Origin: Bog-756 sp963829235
GTDB lineage: Bacteria; Actinomycetota; Acidimicrobiia; Acidimicrobiales; RAAP-2
Length of the DNA stretch: 64,000 nucleotides
Direction: 5' to 3'
Assembly (NCBI GenBank): GCA_963829235.1
Contig: CAWHIF010000004.1
Coordinates: forward strand, 248,001 to 312,000
Positions 42,445 through 50,750 of the stretch are shown piece by piece (position 1 is the first letter of the stretch; the number at the start of each line of letters is the position of its first letter). The notes under the pieces are model-generated. The model ran no database searches, was not told the DNA's origin, and worked only from the letters and a program-made list of their open reading frames with translations. The position numbers and the translations under genes were made by a program.

Positions 42445-44208
42445 ATGGCACGACCAAAGCGAATTCTCACGGCGGCGGCGGCGATCGGAATCGCCGCCTT
42501 CACCCTGACCGCCTGTGGCGGGGGCACCACAGCCTCGACCGGGGGCAGCGGATCGGCCAGCGCGGTCAAGAGCGGCGGTTCGATGACCATGGCTCTGGAC
42601 GAGAACCTGGCCGGGTTCAACATCAACACCTCGGCGGCCAGCGAATACGTCCTCCAGGAGATCCTCGACGTGGTGTGGCCACAGCCGTACATCGTGAACG
42701 CCGCCCTCCAGCCGGTGCTCAACACCCAGCTCATCACCAGCGTGAAGGTGACCACCAACCCCCAGACCATCACCTACAACATCAACCCGAAGGCGGTGTG
42801 GCAGGACGGTGTTCCCATCGACGCCGACGACTTCATCTACAACTGGCAGGCCCAGAGCGGAATCTCCTCGTACACGGACGTGGGGGGCAAGCCCTACGAC
42901 GCCGCCTCGACCTCCGGCTACAACCAGATCGCCTCGGTCACCGGGTCGAATCCGCCCAACGGGGCCGCCTGCGACCCCGGCTCGACGGCCGACCGCAACG
43001 TCGGGCTGTGCCCGAACGGGAAGACGGTCACGGTCAAGTTCTCCACGCCCTACGCCGACTGGCAGGGCCTCTTCACCAACATCGTCCCCGCCCACACCGC
43101 CCGCACCGTCGGGTGGAACACCGGGTTCAGCGGCGCCTCCCAGACCATCTCGGGAAGCTGGTACGAGATCCAGAGCTACACCTCCAACCAGTCGGTGGTC
43201 CTGGTCCGGAACCCGAAGTACTGGGGAACCCCGGGCAAACTGGACAAGATCATCTTCAGCTTCTTCAACGAGGACACCCAGGAGGTGCCGGCCCTCCAGA
43301 ACAACGAGGTCCAGGTCATCAACCCCACCTCGATCAGCACGTCGATCGTCCAGACCGCGGCCCAGATACCGAACGTGACCAAGGCGATCGTGCCCGGGCT
43401 GGAATTCGAGCACCTCGACTTCAACGAGGCCGATCCGTACCTGGCCAAGGTCCAGGTCCGCCAAGCCATCGCCTACGGCACCAACCGACAGGAGATCATC
43501 GCCCACACCGTGGGTGAGATCTCCTCCGGGATCAAACCGCTGGGTAACCGGATGTTCGTCAACACCCAGCCCCAGTACGTGGACAACGGAGGCCAGTACG
43601 CCTCGGTCAACGACTCGAAGGCCGAATCGCTGCTCAAGGGACTCGGGTTCACCAAGGCGTCCGACGGCTACTTCCAGCCCAATTACGGGCCGCAGAAGGG
43701 CCAGGACCTGACCTTCACCATCCAGTCGACCACGGGGAACGCCATCCGGTCCCAGACCGAGCAGCTGTTCCAGGCCCAGATGAAACAGATCGGTATCAAG
43801 ATCAATATCCAGAACTACGACGCCAATACGTTCTTCGGGACCAACCTGCCCGACGGCACCTACCAGATCGCCGAATTCGCCTGGGTGGCGGCTCCGTTCG
43901 TGTCGGAGAACGAATCGATCTACTGCTCGTACACCAATACCAACAAGTGCGACGACAACTGGATCCACTACGCCAACCCGCAGGTCGACAAGCTGATGGC
44001 GGAAGGAGCGGCCGCGTCGTCGTCGGCCCAGGAGGCGGCCGACTACAACGCGGCCGACAAGATCCTGTGGCAGGACATGGCCACGCTGCCGCTCTACCAG
44101 ACCCCCGAGTACTTCGCCTGGTCGAGCACCTACGGCAACGTCATCCCCAACACGTCGGAGGTGGGCGTGCCGTGGAACGGAAACCTCTGGGGCGTCAAGT
44201 CCGCCTAG
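42445..44208 (+). CDS. ABC transporter substrate-binding lipoprotein, family 5 (oligopeptide/dipeptide type)
   Basis: Extracytoplasmic solute receptor of 587 residues. The signal peptide ends in the lipobox LTACGGG (Cys at about residue 25), followed by a Ser/Gly linker. Family 5 features include NPKAVWQDGVPIDADDFIYNW, VLVRNPKYWG, VRQAIAYGTNRQEII and DYNAADKILWQDMATLPLYQTPEYF (read in parts). ATG 42445 has GGGAG upstream. It is the first of five genes for a complete importer. Ligands in this family range from peptides to plant and sugar compounds, so the ligand stays open. Confidence 0.94.
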   Translation: MARPKRILTAAAAIGIAAFTLTACGGGTTASTGGSGSASAVKSGGSMTMALDENLAGFNINTSAASEYVLQEILDVVWPQPYIVNAALQPVLNTQLITSVKVTTNPQTITYNINPKAVWQDGVPIDADDFIYNWQAQSGISSYTDVGGKPYDAASTSGYNQIASVTGSNPPNGAACDPGSTADRNVGLCPNGKTVTVKFSTPYADWQGLFTNIVPAHTARTVGWNTGFSGASQTISGSWYEIQSYTSNQSVVLVRNPKYWGTPGKLDKIIFSFFNEDTQEVPALQNNEVQVINPTSISTSIVQTAAQIPNVTKAIVPGLEFEHLDFNEADPYLAKVQVRQAIAYGTNRQEIIAHTVGEISSGIKPLGNRMFVNTQPQYVDNGGQYASVNDSKAESLLKGLGFTKASDGYFQPNYGPQKGQDLTFTIQSTTGNAIRSQTEQLFQAQMKQIGIKINIQNYDANTFFGTNLPDGTYQIAEFAWVAAPFVSENESIYCSYTNTNKCDDNWIHYANPQVDKLMAEGAAASSSAQEAADYNAADKILWQDMATLPLYQTPEYFAWSSTYGNVIPNTSEVGVPWNGNLWGVKSA

Positions 44209-44327
44209 GTCGGGGCGATGACCACGGTGGCCGGCGGCCACGTTGACGAGGACACAGGGGCGGGCGGCGGTCCGTCCCTGTGCGGACGGCGGGTGAGCTC
44301 CGCCTGGCCGCCCATCCCGGCCTGCCC

Positions 44328-45305
44328 ATGATCTCCTACATCCTCCGACGGTTGGCCGTCAGCGTCGTGGTGCTGCTCCTGGCCACAGTGCTGGTCTTCC
44401 TGCTGGTGGCCGAGTCGGGCAACCCATTGGCCATCTTGAAATCGAATCCGAAGATCCCGCACTCCACCATCGTGGCCCGGGAGAACCTCCTCAACCTCAA
44501 CCATCCGCTCTGGGACCGGTACTGGATCTGGTTGAGCCACGCCGTCCGGGGCAACTTCGGACTGGACATCGCCGGCCAGCAGGTCAGGCCCTTGTTGGTC
44601 TCCCACCTGCTGGTCACGTTGCGCATGGTGATCCTGGCCACCCTGCTCTCGATTGTGCTGGCCATCGCCGTCGGCGTCTACGCCGCCCTGCGTCAGAACA
44701 AGCTCGGCGACCGGGTGACCACGGTCACCAACTTCGTCTTTCTGGCCGCGCCGGTCTTCGTGGTCGGCCTGCTGCTCAAGGACTTCGTGGCCATCCCCAT
44801 CAACCAGCACCTCAACCGAATCGTCTTCTACACCAACGGTGAGCAGAGCCCGACGCTCACCGGCTCGTTCCTCTCCCGCCTGCCCGACTACGCGGCCCAC
44901 ACCGCCCTCCCCACCATCACCCTCATCCTGGTGACCTACTGCTCATGGGCCATCTACCAGCGGGCCTCGATCATCGAGATGCGGGACAGCGACCATGTGC
45001 GGCTGGCCCGGGCCAAGGGCATCTCCCCCCGACGGGTGCTCGTGCGCCATGTCCTCCGCAACGCCCTCATCCCGGTCACCACGGTGATCGCCCTGGACTT
45101 CGCGGCCGTCCTCGGTGGTGCGCTGGTCACCGAGATCGTCTTCGGCTGGCAGGGCCTGGGCGTCTGGTTCTTCAACGGGGTGACCAACCTGGACATCAAC
45201 GTGTCGCTGGCCTACCTGCTCATCACCGCGGTCTTCGTCATCCTGTTCAATCTGCTGGCCGACATCCTCTATGCCTTCCTCGATCCGAGGATCCGCTATG
45301 ACTGA
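44328..45305 (+). CDS. ABC transporter permease (DppB/OppB type)
   Basis: First membrane subunit of the importer, 325 residues with six helices. MISYILRRLAVSVVVLLLAT is the typical DppB start. The EAA-type loop that contacts the ATPases is DSDHVRLARAKGISPRRVLVRHVLRNALIPV (read in parts). LVTEIVFGWQGLGVWFFNGV follows near the C-terminus. I chose ATG 44328; no strong SD is seen. It overlaps the second permease gene by 8 nt. Confidence 0.94.
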   Translation: MISYILRRLAVSVVVLLLATVLVFLLVAESGNPLAILKSNPKIPHSTIVARENLLNLNHPLWDRYWIWLSHAVRGNFGLDIAGQQVRPLLVSHLLVTLRMVILATLLSIVLAIAVGVYAALRQNKLGDRVTTVTNFVFLAAPVFVVGLLLKDFVAIPINQHLNRIVFYTNGEQSPTLTGSFLSRLPDYAAHTALPTITLILVTYCSWAIYQRASIIEMRDSDHVRLARAKGISPRRVLVRHVLRNALIPVTTVIALDFAAVLGGALVTEIVFGWQGLGVWFFNGVTNLDINVSLAYLLITAVFVILFNLLADILYAFLDPRIRYD

Positions 45306-46293
45306 AACCTCCGATCTGTCCCCGCGCCAGCAACGCCGTCAAGGCGTGGGCATGGCCGAAGCCGGCATGCACACCCTTCCCGGCGCGGCCCCGAGCGCGG
45401 GCACCGACGACGACAGCCAAGGGATGACCGAGGGCACCCGGGGCCAGCTGGCCACGGTGGCTCACCGGTTCATCCACGACCCTCAGGCCGTGATCGGACT
45501 GGTCCTCTTCTTCGGGATGGCCATCGCCGCCATCCTCACCGGGCTGTTCTGGACCTACAACTACACGACGATCACCAACACCCTGAACGCCCCGCCCTCC
45601 CTGTCCCATCCCTTCGGGACCAACACCATCGGCGGCGACATGTTCGCCCAGGTCATGCGCGGCACGCTCCAGGACATCGAGATCGCCCTGCTGGTCGCCG
45701 TCATGGCCACCGTCCTCGGGGCCCTGGTGGGCGCCATCGCCGGCTTCTACGGGGGCCGTGTCGACTCATCGCTCATGCGTTTCGTCGACCTCATCCTGGT
45801 CATCCCGGTCCTGGTCATTCTCATCCTGTTGGCCAATATCGTGGCCAAGCAGGCCGACAACTGGTTCTGGCTGGCCATCATCATCGGCGCCGTCTCCTGG
45901 ACCTACATCGCCCGGCTGGTGCGGGCCGACTTCCTGACCCTCCGAGAACGCGAATTCGTCGAGGCGTCCCGCGCCCTCGGCGCCAGCGACAGCCGGCTCA
46001 TCCTGCGCCACATGCTGCCCAACGCCCTCGGACCGATCATCGTGAACGCCACCATCACCGTGGCCCTGGCCATCTCGTTGGAGTCGACGCTGTCCTTCCT
46101 CGGGCTCGGCATCCAACCACCCAACATCTCGCTCGGCCTGCTCATCGACCAGGGCCAGGACTCGGCCACCACCGAATGGTGGCTGTTCGTCTTCCCGGTC
46201 GTGTTCCTGATGGTCCTCATCCTCTCCGTCTTCTTCATCGGCGACGGTCTGCGCGAGGCATTCGACCCCAAAAAGAACAGGGTCCGGGCCTGA
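45298..46293 (+). CDS. ABC transporter permease (DppC/OppC type)
   Basis: Second membrane subunit, 331 residues. A cytoplasmic N-terminal stretch of about 55 residues precedes helix 1 (AVIGLVLFFGMAIAAILTGL). HPFGTNTIGGDMFAQVMRGT matches the DppC HxLGTDxxGRD motif, with Asn in place of Asp. The EAA loop is REREFVEASRALGASDSRLI. ATG 45298 lies inside the end of the first permease gene. The ATPase gene follows after 1 nt. Confidence 0.94.
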   Translation: MTETSDLSPRQQRRQGVGMAEAGMHTLPGAAPSAGTDDDSQGMTEGTRGQLATVAHRFIHDPQAVIGLVLFFGMAIAAILTGLFWTYNYTTITNTLNAPPSLSHPFGTNTIGGDMFAQVMRGTLQDIEIALLVAVMATVLGALVGAIAGFYGGRVDSSLMRFVDLILVIPVLVILILLANIVAKQADNWFWLAIIIGAVSWTYIARLVRADFLTLREREFVEASRALGASDSRLILRHMLPNALGPIIVNATITVALAISLESTLSFLGLGIQPPNISLGLLIDQGQDSATTEWWLFVFPVVFLMVLILSVFFIGDGLREAFDPKKNRVRA

Positions 46294-46294
46294 G

Positions 46295-47407
46295 ATGGGC
46301 GAACCGACACTCGCGGTCGACCAGCTGGTGGTCGACTTCGCCACCCCGGGCGAACCGGTGCACGCGGTGCGGGGAATCAGCTTCTCGCTCGCCCCCCAGG
46401 AGGTGCTGGGCATCGTGGGCGAGTCGGGATCGGGCAAGTCGGTGACTGCGCTGGCCGCCATGGGACTCCTGCCCAAGAACGCACGGGTGAGCGGTTCGGT
46501 CACCTATGACGGCCAGGAGATGCTGGGGCTGAAAGAGCGCGAGCTGGCCAAGATCCGGGGCGTCGGGATCGCCATGATCTTCCAGGACCCGATGACCGCC
46601 CTCAATCCGGTGTACACCGTCGGTTGGCAGATCGTCGAAGCCATCCGCGCCCACCAGGACGTCAGCAAGGACCAGGCCATGGCCAGAGCCGTGTCACTGC
46701 TCGAGACGGTGGGGATCCCCAACGCCGCGGAGCGGGTGGGGAACTTCCCCCACGAGTTCTCCGGTGGCATGCGCCAGCGGGTGGTCATCGCCATCGCCAT
46801 GGCCAACGACCCCGCGGTCATCCTGGCCGACGAGCCGACCACGGCCCTGGACGTGACCGTGCAGGCCCAGGTGCTCAGCTCACTCAAGACGGCCCTCGAA
46901 GAGACCCGGGCGTCCCTGCTCCTCATCACCCACGACCTCGGGGTCATCGCCGGTCTGGCCGACCGAGTGCTGGTCATGTACGCCGGCCGACCGGTCGAGA
47001 TCGGGACGGTCGAAGAGATCTTCTACGAGCCGGCCATGCCTTACACACACGGGCTGCTGGGCTCACTGCCGCGACTGGACAGCGACGGCCGCGACCGGCT
47101 GCGCCAGATCCCCGGATCCCCGCCGTCCATGATCGGGCAACGCACCGGCTGTCCGTTCGCACCGCGTTGCCCGCTACGGGCGGACATCTGCGACCACGAG
47201 GAGCCCGAGCTCCGTCCGGTGACGGCCATGGCCGCGGCCGGCCCCGAAGCGGGAACGGACCCGGCGGCGGACGCCGCGGCGGGCACCGCCGACAGCCGGT
47301 CGGCCGTGCACCTGTCCGCCTGCCACTTCGCCGATCAGGTCGCCAGACTGCCGGTGGCGTCCATGTTCCCCGACACGTCGGTCGACCAGGAAGGTGTGGC
47401 GCCGTGA
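46295..47407 (+). CDS. ABC transporter ATP-binding protein (DppD/OppD type)
   Basis: Motor subunit of 370 residues. Walker A is GESGSGKSVTA, the signature is FSGGMRQRVVIAIAMAND, and Walker B is VILADEPTTALDVTVQ, with a switch His in LLLITHDLGV. The C-terminal oligopeptide-type extension (PAMPYTHGLLGSLPRLD, then Cys-containing GCPFAPRCPLRADICDHEEPE) may bind an iron-sulfur cluster as in other DppD/DppF proteins. Its stop overlaps the start of the second ATPase gene by 4 nt (GTGA). Confidence 0.95.
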   Translation: MGEPTLAVDQLVVDFATPGEPVHAVRGISFSLAPQEVLGIVGESGSGKSVTALAAMGLLPKNARVSGSVTYDGQEMLGLKERELAKIRGVGIAMIFQDPMTALNPVYTVGWQIVEAIRAHQDVSKDQAMARAVSLLETVGIPNAAERVGNFPHEFSGGMRQRVVIAIAMANDPAVILADEPTTALDVTVQAQVLSSLKTALEETRASLLLITHDLGVIAGLADRVLVMYAGRPVEIGTVEEIFYEPAMPYTHGLLGSLPRLDSDGRDRLRQIPGSPPSMIGQRTGCPFAPRCPLRADICDHEEPELRPVTAMAAAGPEAGTDPAADAAAGTADSRSAVHLSACHFADQVARLPVASMFPDTSVDQEGVAP

Positions 47408-48462
47408 GCTCGACCGCCACGACCCGGCCGGAGGAGGGTCCGTCGTCTACCGGGTCCCCGACCGATGAGGGGAGCGAGCCGCTCCTGTCGGTCACCGGAC
47501 TGGTCAAGCACTACCCCAAACGCGGCGGTTCGTTCGTGCGCCACCAGGTCGGTGTGGTGCACGCCGTGTGCGGCATCGACTTCAGTATCAACCGGGGCGA
47601 GACCCTCGGCATGGTGGGCGAGTCCGGCTGCGGGAAGACGACGGCGGGACGGTCGGTGCTCCAGCTGGTCGAGCCCACCTCGGGTTCGGTCCGCTTCGAC
47701 GGGCGCGAGCTCGTGGGATTGGGCAACCGGCAGATGCGAGAAGTCCGAAAGGACATCCAGGTCGTCTTCCAGGACCCCTTCGCGTCACTCGACCCTCGGA
47801 TGCCGGTGGGTGACTCGATCGCCGAGCCCCTGCACATCCACGGCCTGTGGGAGCGCGGTTCGGGCCGGCAGCAGGTTGCCGACGCCCTGTCGCTGGTAGG
47901 GCTGGAGCCTCACTATGCCAACCGGTTCCCCAACGAGTTCTCCGGCGGCCAGCGCCAGCGCATCGGGATCGCCCGGGCGCTGATCCTCGAGCCCAAGTTG
48001 CTCGTCCTCGACGAGCCCGTGTCCGCGTTGGACGTGTCGATCCAGGCGGGAGTGGTGAACCTGCTCGAGGATCTCCAACGGCAGCTCGGGATCTCCTATC
48101 TCTTCATCGCCCACGACCTGTCGGTGGTCCGCCACATCTCCGACCGGGTGGCGGTGATGTACCTCGGGCGCATCGTGGAGATCGGCAACCGCACCGATGT
48201 CTACGAACGGGCGGAACATCCCTACACCCAGGCCCTCCTGTCGGCCGTGCCGGTCCCGGATCCCCGCCGGGAACGGTCGCGTACCCACATCGTCCTCGAG
48301 GGGGACGTGCCCAGCCCCGAGCACCCCCCGAGCGGATGCCGCTTCCGGACCCGCTGCTGGAAGGCCCAGGACATCTGCACCCGGGAGGACCCGCTGCTGG
48401 TGGACCGCGGCGCCGGTCATCCCGTGGCGTGCCACTTCCCCGAACCCCTGTCCACCGTCTGA
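47404..48462 (+). CDS. ABC transporter ATP-binding protein (DppF/OppF type)
   Basis: Second motor subunit, 352 residues from GTG 47404. Walker A is GESGCGKTTAGRSV, the Q-loop is VVFQDPFASLDPRM, the signature is FSGGQRQRIGIARALI, and Walker B is LLVLDEPVSALDVSIQ. The C-terminal extension contains ERAEHPYTQALLSAVPVPDP and a Cys set (GCRFRTRCWKAQDIC, then ACHF). It completes a receptor-two permeases-two ATPases operon. Confidence 0.95.
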   Translation: MSSTATTRPEEGPSSTGSPTDEGSEPLLSVTGLVKHYPKRGGSFVRHQVGVVHAVCGIDFSINRGETLGMVGESGCGKTTAGRSVLQLVEPTSGSVRFDGRELVGLGNRQMREVRKDIQVVFQDPFASLDPRMPVGDSIAEPLHIHGLWERGSGRQQVADALSLVGLEPHYANRFPNEFSGGQRQRIGIARALILEPKLLVLDEPVSALDVSIQAGVVNLLEDLQRQLGISYLFIAHDLSVVRHISDRVAVMYLGRIVEIGNRTDVYERAEHPYTQALLSAVPVPDPRRERSRTHIVLEGDVPSPEHPPSGCRFRTRCWKAQDICTREDPLLVDRGAGHPVACHFPEPLSTV

Positions 48463-48590
48463 GCCGACCACCGGTCCCGGAACATCCACACCGTGTGAAC
48501 CCGTCGCCTGGGCGTGTTGAGCCTGCGGGCCGGCAGCCCCCCATCCGGGCGCTGCCCCTGAGCCCGGCGACGAACGGGAAGACTGGTGTG

Positions 48591-48647
48591 ATGATCACGG
48601 TTGCCGACCCCGCCGGCGGGAGCACGGTCGCGGCCGGTGCCCGGTGA
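48591..48647 (+). CDS. Possible 18-codon leader peptide coupled to the MFS gene
   Basis: ATG 48591 opens a short frame (MITVADPAGGSTVAAGAR) whose stop overlaps the GTG start of the MFS gene by 4 nt (GTGA). GGGAAG lies about 10 nt upstream of the ATG, while the MFS GTG itself has no good SD. It may let ribosomes reach the MFS start. Evidence is limited to geometry. Confidence 0.3.
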   Translation: MITVADPAGGSTVAAGAR

Positions 48648-49975
48648 ACGGCGGAGGCCGGGCCGGCGGGCCGGAGCCGCACGAGCCCGGGACCACCGCC
48701 CACCACCAGCTGCTCCTCCACGGCTGGACCGACCCGGCCGTGGTGGGCCTCGGGATCGTGGCCCTCGCTGCCGGCTTCGGCCAGTTCGGCCTCACCGCCA
48801 CGCTCGGAGACGTGGCCCGGCACTTCGGCCACGTGCTCAACGGCACGACGATCACCGACGAGGCCGGGCTGTCCGGCACCCAGCTCGGCCTCGGACTGGC
48901 CATCATCCGGCTGGCCTCACTCGGGGGCCTGCCCATCGCCGGCCTGGCCGATCGGGTGGGCCGGCGACGGATCCTCTTGTTCGCCTGTGGTCTCGGGCTT
49001 GCCGTCACCGCGGCCTCGGCGGCCAGTCCCGGGTACTGGTGGTTCGTCGTCATCTTCGCCGTCGGCCGGCCGTTCCTGTCGGCGGCGTACGCGGTGGCCC
49101 AGGTGGGGGCGGCCGAGGAGACCGGTTCGACCCAGCGGGCGGCGGCGGTGGCCCTGGTGGCCGCCGGCTACGCGATCGGGGCGGGCGCCACTGCCGTCAT
49201 CTACGGGGCGATCGGACACTCGATCGGGTACCGGGGCGTCTTCCTGCTGGCCCTCGTCCCGATGCTCGCCCTGCCCTTCGTGGCCCGTTGGGTCTCGGAA
49301 CCGGACCGGTTCGTGCAGGCCGAGCTGTCGACGGAACGGCGGCGGCCGGTGCTCGGCGCCGTAGCCCACCGCTACCGCGGGCGCCTGGCCCTCGTGACCT
49401 CGCTGGCCTTCTCGCTCGGGGTGATCACCGGGCCGGCCAACAGCTTCGTCTTCCTCTACGCCCAGAACGTGAAGCACTTCCCCGGCTATGCCGAGTCGGC
49501 CATGGTCATCGGCGCGGGGATCCTCGGCTTCGGTGGCCTCCTGGCCGGGGTGCGGCTGGCCGACCGGATCGGCAGGCGGCCGACGGCCATGGGGGCCATG
49601 GTGTGCATCGGGGCCTGCGGCATCCTCTGCTACAGCGGCAGCGGGCCGGCCCTGGTCGTCGGGTACCTGCTCGGCATCACCGCCGGAGGGGTCATCGCCC
49701 CCGCCGCCGGAGCCTTCGTCAATGAGCTGTTCCCCACCCCGGTGCGCGCATCGGTGGCCGGATGGAATGTGGCCGGGGCGGTGCTCGGCGCGGTGGCCGG
49801 GCTGCTCCTGTTCGGCGCGGTGGCCGATGCCGGCAGCCGGTTCGCGCCTGCAGCCGTGGTCACCTTCCTTCCGGCCATGGCGCTGAGCGGCCTGGTCTGG
49901 TTCCTCCCCGAGACGCGCGGCCACGAGCCGGAGGATTTCTGGCCGGCCGCGGGAGGCGTCGAGGGGGGCCCGTGA
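48644..49975 (+). CDS. Major facilitator superfamily transporter
   Basis: A protein of 443 residues with about 12 helices in two halves. The loop 2-3 motif is GLADRVGRRRILLFACGLG and its second-half copy is RLADRIGRRPTAMGAMVCIG. A PETRGHEPEDF segment near the C-terminus is like the sugar/aromatic-acid type MFS signature PETKG. The start GTG 48644 gives a 25-residue polar N-terminus. The substrate is unknown. Its stop overlaps the next gene by 4 nt. Confidence 0.9.
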   Translation: MNGGGRAGGPEPHEPGTTAHHQLLLHGWTDPAVVGLGIVALAAGFGQFGLTATLGDVARHFGHVLNGTTITDEAGLSGTQLGLGLAIIRLASLGGLPIAGLADRVGRRRILLFACGLGLAVTAASAASPGYWWFVVIFAVGRPFLSAAYAVAQVGAAEETGSTQRAAAVALVAAGYAIGAGATAVIYGAIGHSIGYRGVFLLALVPMLALPFVARWVSEPDRFVQAELSTERRRPVLGAVAHRYRGRLALVTSLAFSLGVITGPANSFVFLYAQNVKHFPGYAESAMVIGAGILGFGGLLAGVRLADRIGRRPTAMGAMVCIGACGILCYSGSGPALVVGYLLGITAGGVIAPAAGAFVNELFPTPVRASVAGWNVAGAVLGAVAGLLLFGAVADAGSRFAPAAVVTFLPAMALSGLVWFLPETRGHEPEDFWPAAGGVEGGP

Positions 49976-50394
49976 CCCGCATCCACGGAGTGACCGAGGG
50001 ACACCGGTGGGCGGTGGCGGTGGCACTGGCGGCGGTGGTCTACGCGTCGTTGGCCTCACTGACCCACCCCTTCACCGACGGAGCGGACATCGTGACCGCG
50101 CTGCCGATAGCCGTCGCCTTGGCGGCCATGCTGGTGCGGATGCGGTCCTCGTGGCGTCCTGCACCGGTGGTCGACGCCGACGGGCCGGGTCCGACCCCGA
50201 ACCGGTTGTGGCTGGCGTGGGCGACGGCAGCCGCCCTCGTCGCCGGGTGGGAGGTCTACTGCTACACGGCCGGGCCGAGGTCACAACATCCGACGCTGAG
50301 CTCCCTGGCCGACGGGCTCGACTCCAGCCACGCAGGCAAGGCCCTGGCCTTCGCCCTGTGGCTGGCACTGGGCTGGTACCTCCTCCGGCAATGA
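49972..50394 (+). CDS. Small membrane protein of unknown function
   Basis: I do not recognise this protein. The 140 residues carry about three to four hydrophobic helices (WAVAVALAAVVYASLASL, VTALPIAVALAAMLV, LWLAWATAAALVAGWEVY and a C-terminal helix ending GWYLLRQ). It starts at GTG 49972 within the MFS stop and overlaps the next small gene by 4 nt, so the three form a coupled unit. Confidence 0.65.
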   Translation: MTRIHGVTEGHRWAVAVALAAVVYASLASLTHPFTDGADIVTALPIAVALAAMLVRMRSSWRPAPVVDADGPGPTPNRLWLAWATAAALVAGWEVYCYTAGPRSQHPTLSSLADGLDSSHAGKALAFALWLALGWYLLRQ

Positions 50395-50591
50395 CCTCCC
50401 ATCAGTGGACCCTTCTCGTGTGGGGACTCCTCGGCCTGGTGGTGCTGGCCGGTCTGGTGTCGGCCGTCCTGACCCGGGGGCGGTTCCCCGGGCCGGGCGC
50501 TCTGGTCGTGCGGATCACCGCCACCCACACCGGGCGTGTCCTGCTCGTGGTGGGGTGGGCATGGCTCGGCTGGCACCTCTTCGCCCGTTAG
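50391..50591 (+). CDS. Small two-helix membrane protein
   Basis: 66 residues: a first helix LLVWGLLGLVVLAGLVSAVL, a short basic loop (TRGRFPG), and a second helix VLLVVGWAWLGWHLFAR. It resembles small actinobacterial DUF6186-type proteins, though I am not certain. ATG 50391 overlaps the preceding stop (ATGA). Together with the 140-residue protein it may be a membrane partner pair. Confidence 0.6.
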   Translation: MTSHQWTLLVWGLLGLVVLAGLVSAVLTRGRFPGPGALVVRITATHTGRVLLVVGWAWLGWHLFAR

Positions 50592-50750
50592 CGCCCGTGA
50601 TGGAGGCGGTCGGAGGCTGGGTCATTCCAGCGCATGTCCGTCCCGGTGGCCGGCCCTCACCGTGCATCCGGCACCCGGGCCCCCGGTGCTGCATCATTGG
50701 GACATGGACGGCACGGCGGACGGCGGCGGCGACCCCCGCTCGGGGGTCCG

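Noticed and set aside
48463..48590. Terminator after the second ABC ATPase gene
   Set aside because: No stem stronger than a few base pairs and no T-run could be found by eye.
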